A stretch of 64,000 nucleotides of DNA from Porites lobata (taxonomy: Eukaryota > Cnidaria > Anthozoa > Scleractinia > Poritidae): NCBI GenBank assembly GCA_942486035.1, contig CALNXK010000130.1:175001-239000 (forward strand), read 5' to 3'. Below the pieces are notes generated by a model. It searched no databases, was not told where the DNA came from, and saw only the letters and a list, made by a program, of their open reading frames with translations. Below, in pieces: positions 33,301-46,289 of the stretch. Each line of letters starts with the position of its first letter. Position 1 is the first letter of the stretch. A program made the position numbers and the translations under genes.

Positions 33301-34571
33301 AAAGGCTTACGTACATTTTAAGGTTAAAAATCATACCGTAAAAGGCAAAATGGATTAGAGAAACAACACATCATCAAATATGCGTGAATGGACAGCAGCA
33401 TTATCAGTAAACCTTACCTTGTACCTCTTGCCTTCAGCATCAAAAGTTTCTTTTTGTGTTTGGCTCTCATGCAAACCCGCGCGCATTTTAGCAACATCAG
33501 CCTGATAAAGCAACAGTAAACGCCAACGTCAATTGAAATGCACGCAGTTTTTCAAGTGGCCAAAAAATTGATATGTGCAGAGTGCCCTCATTGATAAAAG
33601 GGAAGTTTTAACCAAATCAGGTACAGTTCTGAAGAGATGGGTACTTCATATACGTGAAGCCTCTCGCGTTTTACAGCGATTGGTTTCAGATATGTTAATT
33701 CTCTATTCCACATTTTCTCATCGCCCATAATGTACCATGTTCACCCCCCCGCCTCACCCCACACCAAAAATTGTAAGGGGCGACTGTAATATCCAGGAGA
33801 AATTGAAGCAATGTTGATGCAAAATGTTGCAGGACACAGTGCATCGTGGGCAATGTGAAAATAATGGATGCGCCACACGGATGGCCTAATTCAATTTGAC
33901 GCGTCTTGGCTATTACCTAGGAGGAGAGGACTGCGATAGAAACTGAGAAAGCAGCAACTTTGAGCCCAAGAGATTCTTGTTTTTCCGCAATGCGACAATT
34001 CTCAATGAAATATTAAATTTGGGGATCTACCCACCTTTAAGCCTGATATGGTCCTCTCTAACTGCTTTCTTGTCTTCGATTCGTTCTCTTCCCGCATTTT
34101 GTCCAGTTTCTCTCGGGCCACGGCCTAGAGAAAATGAGAAACAAAATTAAATATCTTGAGAATTCATTACGAAATCAAATTCTCAACTGCCTTTCGTGCG
34201 ATATCATTTAAACTGTCACCTAATGAATACTCTAGCCAAATTATGCAATCGTAATTTAACCGGTTCCAAAGTTTGATCAACCCGAATAAATTAAGGCACC
34301 CTCTCATATATCGTGTCAAAAGACTAACAACGACCTTGAGATATAAACACAAGTTAAGGCTCGAGTAGGAAATTGGATAATATTCAACCTTACACTTGTA
34401 AACCGATAACTGTGTTTACTACCGATTTCAATGAAGAAGGTGTCCACACATCAAATCAAGTTTACAATATATTAGATCATTCATCCAACAAAAAATGTAG
34501 TTGCAAATTCATACCTGCTCTTCTAAATGGGCGTTGACTTCTTCCAATTTACGATTCAATTGAAATCGTGA
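30208..34571 (-). CDS. ANKRD26: ANKRD26-like protein, C-terminal seven exons
   Basis: Exons, in transcription order: 34,571-34,515, 34,124-34,035, 33,501-33,418, 33,121-33,027, 31,211-31,112, 30,866-30,797 and 30,335-30,208. All have GT..AG borders and consistent phases. Together they give about 217 residues of charged coiled coil followed by a short terminal segment. The run AEGKRYKDLYQSELKSKDKL, then ANRLYKANEKMAESQALL, resembles the conserved C-terminal coiled coil (DUF3496) of ANKRD26/ANKRD30/CCDC144 proteins. The end YMSLLRKNYFV corresponds to the conserved terminal motif of that family. ANKRD26 acts at centriolar distal appendages in vertebrates, and the role here is inferred from that. 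The ankyrin repeats and upstream coiled coil are not seen: the next 18 kb upstream on this strand is satellite. Two introns hold further repeats (32,327-32,642 and 32,707-32,846). Confidence 0.7.
30797..30866 (-). CDS. ANKRD26: ANKRD26-like exon (23 codons)
   Basis: Acceptor TTTTTCTAG, just after a (GATT)n run, and donor GTAAGT. It encodes GDGQLMKAVENELNKSIKRH and LES plus one base, matching the short terminal helix (MQQELEKNI-type) of the family. Confidence 0.7.
31112..31211 (-). CDS. ANKRD26: ANKRD26-like exon (Pro/Ser-rich linker)
   Basis: Chosen by phase. The acceptor TTGTGTTCGTAG supplies the one base needed after the previous exon's AA, and the donor at GAC|GTCAGT leaves in phase 0. 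It encodes LERSRRNFEGFQRGPSPQPL and then ISDSVGGLYGSPD. Its position and composition match the linker after the coiled coil in the family. This is the least certain exon of the set. Confidence 0.5.
31600..31910. repeat. SINE/retroelement-derived dispersed repeats
   Basis: 31,600-31,660 ends in GTGGCAAATAAATAAATAAA, a microsatellite-type retroelement tail. It is followed by a tRNA-like piece with a B-box-like GGGTTCAAGTGCC near 31,730. Next comes GGATAGCGATTTATCCGGTG, a motif I associate with a widespread invertebrate repeat. It lies in an intron of the minus-strand gene. Confidence 0.45.
32163..32267 (+). pseudogene. Exon-like start with an in-frame stop
   Basis: An ATG in a YY1-like context (CAAGATGGCGAC) reads MATKF, hits TAA at 32,178, then stays open in the same frame (NALNEDVRAQKDALENLNTQ, ENIKTDSKQ) up to a GTATTT donor. 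A charged helical sequence flanked by a proper start and donor suggests a former or mis-sequenced first exon on the strand opposite the ANKRD26-like gene. Family unknown. Confidence 0.35.
32340..32611. repeat. Small outlying patch of satellite C
   Basis: About 17 copies of the 16-bp GATC repeat (GATCTACCGATCCAGC type), 2.3 kb away from the main array, with four ANKRD26-like exons in between. The patch is bracketed by a 31-bp direct duplication: TTGAGAGAGTGGAGTTCTCG begins at 32,327 and again at 32,612, two mismatches over the full 31 bp. Confidence 0.9.
32707..32846. mobile_element. Palindromic MITE-like element
   Basis: Two arms of about 64 bp are near-perfect inverted copies: ACCAAATGGTATACTCGTGA...CCAAATCCTAAT at 32,707-32,770 against 32,783-32,846, with a 12-bp spacer. 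No coding capacity. It can fold into a long hairpin. It lies in an ANKRD26-like intron. Confidence 0.75.
33027..33121 (-). CDS. ANKRD26: ANKRD26-like exon, conserved DUF3496-type core
   Basis: Acceptor TTTTTTTAG and donor GTGAGT. It encodes DLYQSELKSKDKLANRLYKA and NEKMAESQALL plus two bases. This is the segment most like the family consensus (YKQLYLEEL...LSSKLNKTNERLAE type). Confidence 0.75.
33418..33501 (-). CDS. ANKRD26: ANKRD26-like exon (28 codons)
   Basis: Acceptor CTTTATCAG and donor GTAAGG. It encodes ADVAKMRAGLHESQTQKETF and DAEGKRYK, phase 0 on both sides, leading into the DLYQSEL segment of the next exon. Confidence 0.72.
34035..34124 (-). CDS. ANKRD26: ANKRD26-like exon (30 codons)
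   Basis: Acceptor TTTTCTCTAG and donor GTGGGT. It encodes AVAREKLDKMREENESKTRK and QLERTISGLK, coiled-coil sequence, phase 0 on both sides. Confidence 0.7.
34515..34571 (-). CDS. ANKRD26: ANKRD26-like exon (19 codons)
   Basis: Acceptor TTTTAATAG and donor GTATGA. It encodes SRFQLNRKLEEVNAHLEEQ, heptad-like, phase 0 in and out. This is the most upstream exon found; satellite C starts about 350 bp further upstream. Confidence 0.7.
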
Positions 34572-37282
34572 CTATTAAAAACACAAAGGAAATAACACAG
34601 CATAAATATGCTATAAAAACAACTCAAGGGCCGCAAAGAGCTACATATTTACTAGCCTAAATGATCTAGTAGCCATGCAGTGGCGTATATTTATTTGTGG
34701 GAGCCCAACCAGGGGCGTGTAATGGGTAGCAAACATTAAAAAAGAGAGAGGCAAACTTCACAAAACTAATTTCCTTTCCGCAATTATAACACCGCAGTGT
34801 ATATACAGCAGACTAGCCAGCCTATCCACTGATGTGTCTATCAATATCGGTTTTTCAAACTTAAGTTGCGATGTCAGAATCCTGCTCATCCCCGCTCTAA
34901 AACCTCACCACTGACGTCACACAGATAGAGCGATCTATATATCCATCGATCTACCCATCCAGCCATCTACAGATCCAGCGATCTATAGACCCATCGAACT
35001 ACTGGTGCAACGATTTACAGATCCAGGGATCTACAGATCCATCGATCTACCGATCTATCTATAGATCCAGCAATCTACAGATCCAACGATCTATAGGTCC
35101 ATCGACCTACCGATCCAGCGATCAACAGATCAGCGATCTATATATCCATCGATCTACTGATCCGCTGATCTACAGATGGTGCGATCTACCGATCCAGACG
35201 ATCTATAGATTCAGCGATCTACCGATCCAGCGATCTACTGATCCAGCGATCTACAGATCCAGCGATCTATAGATCCTTCGATCTACCGATCCAGCGATCT
35301 ACAGATCCAGCGATCTATAGATCCATCCATCTACCGATCCAGCGATCTACAGATCCATCGATCTACCGATCCGGCCATGTACACATGCAGCGATCTACCG
35401 ATCCAGCGATCTATAGATCCAGCGATCTACAGATACAGCAATCTATAGATCCATGGATCTACCAATCAAGGATTTACAGATCCATCGACCTACCTATCCA
35501 GCGATCTACCGATCCAGCGATCTATAGATCCATCGACCTACCGATCCAGCGATCTATAGACTCATCGAATACCGCTGCAGCGATCTACAGATCCATCGAT
35601 TTAAAGATCCAGCGATATATAGATCCATCGATCTACCGATCCAGCGAACTACAGATGCAGCGATATACCGATCCAGCGATCTACAGATCCAGGATCCAGC
35701 GATCTATAGATTTAGCGATCTACCGATCCAGCAATCTACAGATGCAGCGATCTACCGATCCAGCGATCTACAGATTTAGCGATCCACCGATCCAGCGATC
35801 TACTGATCCAGCGATCTACAGATCTATCGATCTACCGATCCAGCGATCTACCAAAACAGCAATCTACAGATTCAGCGATCTATAGATCCATTGATCTACA
35901 GATCGAGCGATCTACAGATCCAACGATCTACGGATCCAGCGATTTATAAATCCATCGATCTTACGATCCAGCGACCTACAGATCCACCGATATATAGATC
36001 AATCGATCTACCGTTCCACCGATCTAAAGATCAAGCGATCTACAGATGCAGCGATCTAACGATCCAGCGATCTACTGATCCAGCGATCTACAGATCCATC
36101 GATCTACCTATCTCGCGTTCTACAAATCCAGCGATCTACCGATCCAGCAATTTACAGATCCATCGATCTACCGATCCAGCGATCTACCGATCCAGTAATC
36201 TATAGATCCATCGATCTACCGATCCAGCAATTTACAGATCCATCGATGTACCGATCCAGCCATCTATAGATCCAGCGATCTACAGATCCAGTGATCTACC
36301 GATCCAGCGATCTATAGATCCATCGATCTACCGATCCATCGATCTACCGATCCAGCGAACTACAGATGAAGCGATCTACCGATCCAGAGATCTATAGATC
36401 CAGCGATCTACAGAGAGAGCAATCTATACATACATCGATTTGCCGATCCAGGATTTACAGATCCATCGATCTACCGATCCAGCGATCTAGAGATCCAGTT
36501 CTACAGATCCATCGATTTACTGATCCAGGGACGTACAGATCCAGCGATCTATAGATCCATCGATCTACCGATCAAGCGAACTACAGATGCAGCGATCTAC
36601 CGATCCAGCGATCTACAGATCCAGGGACAGACCAGCGATCTATAGATCCAGCGAGCTAGAGATCCAGCGATCTAACAATCTAGAGATTTATAGATCCAGC
36701 GATCTATAGATTCAGCGATCTACAGATCGAACGATCTAGAGATCCATGGATCAATAGATCCATCGACCTATCGATCCAGCGATCTACAGACCCATCGATC
36801 TACCGATCTAGCGATCTACAGATCCAACGATCTAGTAATCCAGCGATGTACAGATGCAGCGATCTACCGATCCATCGATCTATCGATCCAGCGATCTACA
36901 GATCCATCGATTTACCGATCCAGCGATCTACACATCCAGCCATCTACCGATCCACGATCATTGAATCCAGCCATCTACAGATTTAGCGATCTAGAGATCC
37001 ATCGACCTACCAATCAAGCAATCTACAGATCGATCGATATACCGATCTAGCGATCTATAGATCCAGCAATCTAAAGATCCAACTATGTATAGGTCGATCG
37101 ACCTACCCATCCAGCGATCTATAGATCCATCGATCTACCGATCCGGCGATCTACAGATGCAGTGATCTACTGATCCACCGATCTATACATTAAGCGATCT
37201 ACCGATCCAGCCATCTAGCGATCCAGCGATCTCCAGAAACTGCGATCTATAGATCCATCGATCTACCCATCCGGCGATCTAC

Positions 37283-37284
<2 letters not shown>

Positions 37285-37313
<29 letters not shown>

Positions 37314-38227
37314 AACACGGTAAAATCCATCAGGAATTTAAAAAAATTAAAAATAACCTAACTATCCTAAACAAAATTCAAAACCTGACTACAACTAATC
37401 TAACTAAAACCTGTTTTTCATGAATGCCGTGTATAACATTAAAAATGAACATTAACTAATCTTTTAAATTGACTAAGAGATTCGGCTTCTCTCACATGAC
37501 AGGGTAGGCTGTTCCAGAGAACTGTTCCGCTATAAGTAAAGCTGTTTTTCATGAAATTAGTTCGCGGAAATGGGACAAATAGTTTGTTAACAGAGTCCCT
37601 CAGGGAGTAACGCGTTTCATTTCGTTTAACAAACTTAGATGATAAATATTCAGGAACAAGGCCATTTAAAGACTTGTATACCATTATGGATTTCTGTATT
37701 TGAAATTGAGTGCTCAAGTCTTTCCAATCGAGTTGTCTAATCAAACGGTTAGCATCAGCATCATAGCTAGAGAAGGTTAAAACGCGAGCGGCACGGTTCT
37801 GAAGCTTCTGTAGCCTGTCAAATAATGTTTTACCACAATTACCCCAGACAAGATTGCAATAATCGAAATGAGATTGAATTAGTGAGTTGTATATATAGTG
37901 AAGGGTAGGTGGAGGGACAAAAGGTCTAATTCTTTTTATTGCTCCAATTCCGGAAGCGACCTTTTTAGATAATTTATCAATGTGTGTTTGCCACCGTAGA
38001 TTTTCATCAATAAATATTCCAAGCGATTTGACAGAGGAAACGTGTTCTATCGGAACATTATTAATCGAGAGCTCAAGTGGGTTCGACAAAGTACTCAATT
38101 TTTGTCTGGAGCCAATTAGCATGAATTCAGTTTTAGAAGTGTTCAAAGTAAGTTTATTGGAAATAAGCCATTTGTTTAGGTTATCTAAATCGTGACTCAG
38201 AGTTAACTGTATTGAATTCACATCAAG
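37285..38227 (-). mobile_element. 5'-truncated non-LTR retrotransposon inserted in satellite C
   Basis: 943 bp on the minus strand, ending in AATAAAGATTGACTTGACTT, a (TTGAC)n tail typical of CR1/L2-like elements. The satellite on either side is continuous with the uninterrupted paralogue at about 46,268-46,325, which locates the insertion between CTACAG (to 37,284) and ATCCAG (from 38,228). At most a 2-bp AG duplication is present. The 5' end is truncated inside the reverse transcriptase. Confidence 0.9.
37439..38227 (-). pseudogene. Reverse transcriptase C-terminal fragment (261 codons)
   Basis: An open frame with no in-frame stop, beginning at the truncation point. It starts just downstream of where the catalytic FADD/YADD box would be: LNKWLISNKLTLNTSKTEFM is the usual region after that box. 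VKSLGIFIDENLRWQTHI, ATGAATAAC-free IQSHFDYCNLVWGNC and KLQNRAARVLTF are hallmark motifs of the thumb/connection region of CR1/Jockey-type elements. The end FKRLVNVHF is a natural stop. No catalytic residues remain, so it cannot act on its own. Confidence 0.9.
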
Positions 38228-39570
38228 ATCCAGCGATCTACCGATCTAGTGATCTACAGACTCGGCGATCTATAGATCCATCGATCTACCGATCCGGCGA
38301 TCTACAGATGCAGTGATCTACTGATCCACCGATCTATACATTAAGCGATCTACCGATCCAGCCATCTAGCGATCCAGCGATCTCCAGATCCAGCGATCCA
38401 TAGATCCATCCATCTACCGATCCAGCGATTTACAGATCCATCGATCTACCGATCCAGCGAAATACCGGTGCAGCGATGTACAGATCTATCGATTTACCGA
38501 TCAAGCGATCTATAGATCAATCCATCTACCGATCGAGGGAACTACAGATGCAACGATCTACCAATCAAGCGATCTACAGATCCAGCGATCTACCGATCCA
38601 GCGATCAATAGATTCAGCAATCTACCGATCCAGCGATTTACTGATCCAGCGCTCTATAGATCCCTCGACCTACCGATCCAGCGAAATACCGGTGCAGCGA
38701 TCTACAGATCTATCGATTTACCGATCCAGCGATCTATAGATCAATCCATCTACTGATCCAGCGAACTACAGATGCAGCGATCTACCAATCAAACGATCTA
38801 TAAATCCAGCGATCTACAGATCCAGCGATCTACCGATCCAGCGATCAATAGATTCAGCAATCTACCGATCCAGCGATCTACAGATGCAGCGATCTATAGA
38901 TCCATCGATCTACCGATCCGGCGATCTACAGATGCAGCGATCTACTGATCCAGCGATCTATAGGTGCATAGACCTACCGATCAAGCGATCTACAGATCCA
39001 CCGATGTACCGATCGAGCGATCTATAGATCCAGAGATCTATAGATGCAGCGATCTATGGATCGAGCGATCTATAAATCCAGCGATCTACAGATCCAGCGA
39101 TCTACCGATCCAGCGATCAATAGATTCAGCAATCTACCGATCCAGCGATCTACAGATGCAGCGATCTATAGATCCATCGATCTACCGATCCGGCGATCTA
39201 CAGATGCAGCGATCTACTGATCCAGCGATCTATAGGTGCATAGACCTACCGATCAAGCGATCTACAGATCCAGCGATGTACCGATCGAGCGATCTATAGA
39301 TCCAGAGATCTATAGATGCAGCGATCTATGGATCGAGCGATCTATAAATCCAGCGATCTACAGATTCATCGATCTACCAATCCAGCGATCTACCAAAAAC
39401 GCGATCTACAGATTCAGCGATCTATATATCCATTGATCTACAGATCCAGCGATCTATAGATCCATCCATTTACCGATTCAGCGAACTACAGATGCAGCGA
39501 TCTACCGATCCAGCGCTCTATAGATCCAGCGATCTACACATCCAGCGATCTACCTATCCAGCGATCTACA
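38228..39570. repeat. Satellite C higher-order segment X, copy 1
   Basis: A block of diverged monomers (AGACTCGGCGATC near the start; GAAATACCGGTGCAGCGATG; ATAGGTGCATAGACCTACCG). It is re-encountered, slightly shortened, at 46,290-47,330. Its internal pieces at 38,880-39,050 and 39,140-39,330 are themselves near-duplicates. Confidence 0.75.
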
Positions 39571-42500
39571 GATGCAGCGATCTACCGATCCAGCGATCTA
39601 TAGATCCAGCGATCTACAGATCCAGCAATCTGTAGAACAATCGATCCACCGATCAAGGCTTTACAGATCCGTCGACCTAGCGATCCAGCGATCTACCGAT
39701 CCAGCGATCTATAGATCCATCGACCTACCGATCCAGCGATCTAGAGATCCAGCGACATACCAGTGCAGCGGTTTACAGATCGATCGATTTACCGATCCAG
39801 CGATCTACAGATAAGTCGATCTACCGATCCAGCGAACTACAGATGCAGCGATCTACCGATCCAGCGATCTACAGATGCAGCGATCTACCGATCCAGCGAT
39901 CTACAGATCCATCCATCTACCGATCCAGCGATCACCAGATCCAGGGATCTATAGGTCCATCGACCTGCCGATCCAGCGATCTACAGATCTATCGATCTTC
40001 CGATCCAGCGGTCTCCAGATCCAGCGTTCTATAGATGCATCGATCTACCGATCCAGCGGTCTACAGATACAGCGATCTAGCGATCTAGCGATCTAGCGAT
40101 CCAGCGATCTATAGATCCAGCGATCTACAGATCTAGCAATTTATAGATCCATCGATCTACCGATCCAGGATTTACAGATCCATCGACCTACCGAACCAGC
40201 GATCTACCGATCGAGCGCTCTATAAATCCATTGACCTACCAACCCAGCGATCTAGAGATCCAGCGAAATACCTGTGCAGCGATCTACAGATCCATCGATT
40301 TACCGATCCAGCGATCTATAGATCAATCGATCCACTGATCCAGCGAACTACAGATGCAGCGATCTACCAATCAAGCGAGCTATAGATCCAGCGATCTACA
40401 GATCAAGCGATCTATAGATCAATCGATCTACTGATCCAGCGATCTACAGATCCAGCGATCTATAGATCAATCGATCTACCGATCAAGCAATCTACAGATC
40501 AATCGATCTACCGATCAAGCGATCTAAGAATGCAGCGATCTACAGATCCAGCAACCTACAGATCAATGGATCTACCGATTCAGGTTTTACAGATCCAGCA
40601 ATCTACCGATCCAGCAATGTATAGATCCATCGACCTACTAATCCAGCGATCTAGAGATCCAGCGATCTATAGACCTATGGAACTACTGGTGCAGGCATCT
40701 ACAGATCGATTGATTTACCGATCCAGGGATGTACAGATCCAGCGATCTATAGATCCAGCGATCTACAGATCCAGCGATCTACCGATCCAGCGATCTATAG
40801 ATCCAGCGATCTACCAATCCAGCGATTTACGAAAACTGCGATCTACAGATTCAGCGATCTATAGATAAATTGATCTACAGATCCAGCGATCTACAGATCC
40901 AGCGATCTATACATCCATCCATTTACGGATTCAGCGAACTACAGATGCAGCGATGTTCCGATCAAGCGATCTATAGATCCAGCGATCTACACATCCAGCG
41001 ATCTACCTATCCAGCGATCTACAGATGCAGCGATCTACAGACCAAGCGATCTACAGATCCACCAATCTGCAGAACCATCGATCCACCGATCCAGGCTTTA
41101 CAGATCCGTCGACCTAGTGATCCAGCGATCTACCGATCAAACGATCTTTAGATCCATCGACCTACCGATCCAGCGATCTAGAGATCCAGCGGAATACCGG
41201 TGCAGCGGTTTACAGATCCATCGATTTACCGATCAAGCGATCTATAGATCAATCGATCTACCGATCCAGCGAAAGACAGATGCAGCGATCTACCGATCAA
41301 GCGATCAATAGATTCAGCGATCTACCGATCAAGCGATCTACAGATGCAGCGATCTACCGATCAAGCGATCTACAGATGCAGCGATCTATAGATCCATCGA
41401 TCTACCGATCCATCGACCTACAGATGCAGCGATCTACCGATCCATCGATCTACCGATCCAGCGATCTCCACATCGAGCGATCTATAGGTCAATCGACCTG
41501 CCGATCAAGCGATCTACAGATCTATCGATCTACCGATCCAGCGATCTCCATATCCAGCGATCTATAGATCCATCGATCTACCGATCGAGGGATCTACAGA
41601 TGCAGCGATCTAGCGATCCAGCGATCTATAGGTCCAGCAATCTACAGATCCAGCAATTTATAGATCCATCGATCTACCGATCCAGGATTTACCGATCCAT
41701 CGACCTACTGATCCAGAGATCTACCGATGAAGCGCTCTATAGATCCATCGACCTACTGACCCAGCGATCTAGAGATCGAGCGAAATAGCTGTGCAGCGAT
41801 CTACAGATCCATCGATTTACTGATCCAGCGATCTATAGATCAATTGATCTACCGATCCAGCGAACTACAGATGCAGCGATCTACCAATCAAGCGATCTAT
41901 AGATCCAGCGATCTACAGATCCAGCGATCTACCGATCTAGCGATCAATAGATCCAGCGATCTACCGATCCAGCGATCTACAGATGCAGCGATCTACCGAT
42001 CCAGCGATCTACAGATCCAGCGATCTACCGATCCAGCGATCTACAGATCCAGCAATCTATAGATTCATCGATCTACCGATCCAGCGATCTACAGATCGAT
42101 CGATGTACCGATCCAGCGATCTAACGATGCAGCGATCTAGAGATCCAGCGATCTATAGCCGCAGCGAACTACCGGTGCAGCGATCTACAGATCCATCGAT
42201 TTATCGATCAAGGGATGTACAGATCGAGCGATCTATAGATCCATCGATCTACCGATCCAGCGAACTACAGATGCAGCGATCTACCGATCCAGCTATCTAC
42301 AGATCCAGGGACCTACCGATCCAGCGATCTATAGATCCTGCGAGCTAGAGATCCTGCGATCTAACAATCTAGAGGTTCATAGATCTAGCGATCTATAGAT
42401 TCAGCGATCTACAGATCGAACGATCTAGAGATCAATGGATCAATAGATCCATCGACCTATCGATCCAGCGATCTACAGACCCATCGATCTACCGATCTAG

Positions 42501-42925
42501 CGATCTACAGATCCAACAATCTAGTGATCCAGCGATGTACAGATGCAGCGAACTACCGATCCATCGATCTATCGATCCAGCGATCTACAGATCCATCGAT
42601 TTACCGATCCAGCGATCTACACATCCAGCGATCTACAGATCCACGATCATTGAATCCAGTGATCTACAGATTTAGCGATCTAGAGATCAATCGATCTACC
42701 GATCCAGCGATTTAGAGATCCATCGACCTACCGATCGAGCAATCTACAGATCGATCGATCTACCGATCTAGCGATCTATAGATCCAGCAATCTAAAGATC
42801 CAACTATGTATAGGTCGATCGACCTACCCATCCAGCGATCTATAGATCCATCGATCTACCGATCCGGCGATCTACAGATGCAGTGATCTACTGATCCACC
42901 GATCTATACATTAAGCGATCTAGCG
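39570..42925. repeat. Satellite C higher-order segment Y, copy 1
   Basis: Matches copy 2 with offsets of 3,322 bp (39,763 to 43,085), 3,290 bp (40,870 to 44,160; 41,844 to 45,134) and 3,306 bp (42,524 to 45,830). The offset changes by 32 and 16 bp, so gains and losses are whole monomers. Many stretches are identical between the copies. Confidence 0.85.
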
Positions 42926-45900
42926 ATCCAGCGATCTACAGATCCAGCAATCTGTAGAACAATCGATCCACCGATCAAGGCGTTACAGATCCGTCGACCT
43001 AGCGATCCAGCGATCTACCGATCCAGCGATCTATAGATCCATCGACCTACCGATCCAGCGATCTAGAGATCCAGCGACATACCAGTGCAGCGGTTTACAG
43101 ATCGATCGATTTACCGATCCAGCGATCTACAGATAAGTCGATCTACCGATCCAGCGAACTACAGATGCAGCGATCTACCGATCCAGCGATCTACAGATGC
43201 AGCGATCTACCGATCCAGCGATCTACAGATCCATCCATCTACCGATCCAGCGATCACCAGATCCAGGGATCTATAGGTCCATCGACCTGCCGATCCAGCG
43301 ATCTACAGATCTATCGATCTTCCGATCCAGCGGTCTCCAGATCCAGCGTTCTATAGATGCATCGATCTACCGATCCAGCGGTCTACAGATACAGCGATCT
43401 AGCGATCTAGCGATCTAGCGATCCAGCGATCTATAGATCCAGCGATCTACAGATCTAGCAATTTATAGATCCATCGATCTACCGATCCAGGATTTACAGA
43501 TCCATCGACCTACCGAACCAGCGATCTACCGATCGAGCGCTCTATAAATCCATTGACCTACCAACCCAGCGATCTAGAGATCCAGCGAAATACCTGTGCA
43601 GCGATCTACAGATCCATCGATTTACCGATCCAGCGATCTATAGATCAATCGATCCACTGATCCAGCGAACTACAGATGCAGCGATCTACCAATCAAGCGA
43701 GCTATAGATCCAGCGATCTACAGATCAAGCGATCTATAGATCAATCGATCTACTGATCCAGCGATCTACAGATCCAGCGATCTATAGATCAATCGATCTA
43801 CCGATCAAGCAATCTACAGATCAATCGATCTACCGATCAAGCGATCTAAGAATGCAGCGATCTACAGATCCAGCAACCTACAGATCAATGGATCTACCGA
43901 TTCAGGTTTTACAGATCCAGCGATCTACCGATCCAGCAATGTATAGATCCATCGACCTACTAATCCAGCGATCTAGAGATCCAGCGATCTATAGACCTAT
44001 GGAACTACTGGTGCAGGCATCTACAGATCGATTGATTTACCGATCCAGGGATGTACAGATCCAGCGATCTACCGATCCAGCGATCTATAGATCCAGCGAT
44101 CTACCAATCCAGCGATTTACGAAAACTGCGATCTACAGATTCAGCGATCTATAGATAAATTGATCTACAGATCCAGCGATCTACAGATCCAGCGATCTAT
44201 ACATCCATCCATTTACGGATTCAGCGAACTACAGATGCAGCGATGTTCCGATCAAGCGATCTATAGATCCAGCGATCTACACATCCAGCGATCTACCTAT
44301 CCAGCGATCTACAGATGCAGCGATCTACAGACCCAGCGATCTACAGATCCACCAATCTGCAGAACCATCGATCCACCGATCCAGGCTTTACAGATCCGTC
44401 GACCTAGTGATCCAGCGATCTACCGATCAAACGATCTTTAGATCCATCGACCTACCGATCCAGCGATCTAGAGATCCAGCGAAATACCGGTGCAGCGGTT
44501 TACAGATCCATCGATTTACCGATCAAGCGATCTATAGATCAATCGATCTACCGATCCAGCGAAAGACAGATGCAGCGATCTACCGATCAAGCGATCAATA
44601 GATTCAGCGATCTACCGATCAAGCGATCTACAGATGCAGCGATCTACCGATCAAGCGATCTACAGATGCAGCGATCTATAGATCCATCGATCTACCGATC
44701 CATCGACCTACAGATGCAGCGATCTACCGATCCATCGATCTACCGATCCAGCGATCTCCACATCGAGCGATCTATAGGTCAATCGACCTGCCGATCAAGC
44801 GATCTACAGATCTATCGATCTACCGATCCAGCGATCTCCATATCCAGCGATCTATAGATCCATCGATCTACCGATCGAGCGATCTACAGATGCAGCGATC
44901 TAGCGATCCAGCGATCTATAGGTCCAGCAATCTACAGATCCAGCAATTTATAGATCCATCGATCTACCGATCCAGGATTTACCGATCCATCGACCTACTG
45001 ATCCAGAGATCTACCGATGAAGCGCTCTATAGATCCATCGACCTACTGACCCAGCGATCTAGAGATCGAGCGAAATAGCTGTGCAGCGATCTACAGATCC
45101 ATCGATTTACTGATCCAGCGATCTATAGATCAATTGATCTACCGATCCAGCGAACTACAGATGCAGCGATCTACCAATCAAGCGATCTATAGATCCAGCG
45201 ATCTACAGATCCAGCGATCTACCGATCTAGCGATCAATAGATCCAGCGATCTACCGATCCAGCGATCTACAGATGCAGCGATCTACCGATCCAGCGATCT
45301 ACAGATCCAGCGATCTATAGATCCATCGATCTACCGATCCGGCGATCTACAGATGCAGCGATCTACCGATCCAGCGATCTACAGATCCAGCGATCTATAG
45401 ATTCATCGATCTACCGATCCAGCGATCTAACGATGCAGCGATCTAGAGATTCAGCGATCTATAGACCAATCGAACTACCGGTGCAGCGATCTACAGATCC
45501 ATCGATTTATCGATCAAGGGATGTACAGATCTAGCGATCTCTCGATCCATCGATCTACCGATCCAGCGACCTACAGATGCAGCGATCTACCGATCGAGCG
45601 AACTACAGATGCAGAGATGTACCGATCCAGCAATCTCTAGATCCTGCGAGCTAGAGATCCTGCGATCTAACAATCTAGAGGTTCATAGATCTAGCGATCT
45701 ATAGATTCAGCGATCTACAGATCGAACGATCTAGAGATCAATGGATCAATAGATCCATCGACCTATCGATCCAGCGATCTACAGACCCATCGATCTACCG
45801 ATCTAGCGATCTACAGATCCAACAATCTAGTGATCCAGCGATGTACAGATGCAGCGAACTACCGATCCATCGATCTATCGATCCAGCGATCTACAGATCC

Positions 45901-46289
45901 ATCGATTTACCGATCCAGCGATCTACACATCCAGCGATCTACAGATCCACGATCATTGAATCCAGTGATCTACAGATTTAGCGATCTAGAGATCAATCGA
46001 TCTACCGATCCAGCGATTTAGAGATCCATCGACCTACCGATCGAGCAATCTACAGATCGATCGATCTACCGATCTAGCGATCTATAGATCCAGCAATCTA
46101 AAGATCCAACTATGTATAGGTCGATCGACCTACCCATCCAGCGATCTATGGATCCATCGATCTACCGATCCGGCGATCTACAGATGCAGTGATCTACTGA
46201 TCCACCGATCTATACATTAAGCGATCTAGCGATCCAGCGATCTCCAGATCCTGCGATCTTTAGATCCATCGATCTACCCATCCGGCGAT
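42926..46289. repeat. Satellite C higher-order segment Y, copy 2
   Basis: Near-identical tandem neighbour of copy 1. It ends with the module ACTATGTATAGGTCGATCGA, also found at 37,083 and 42,808, and then passes uninterrupted into segment X copy 2. That passage supplies the empty site for the retroelement insertion. Confidence 0.85.
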
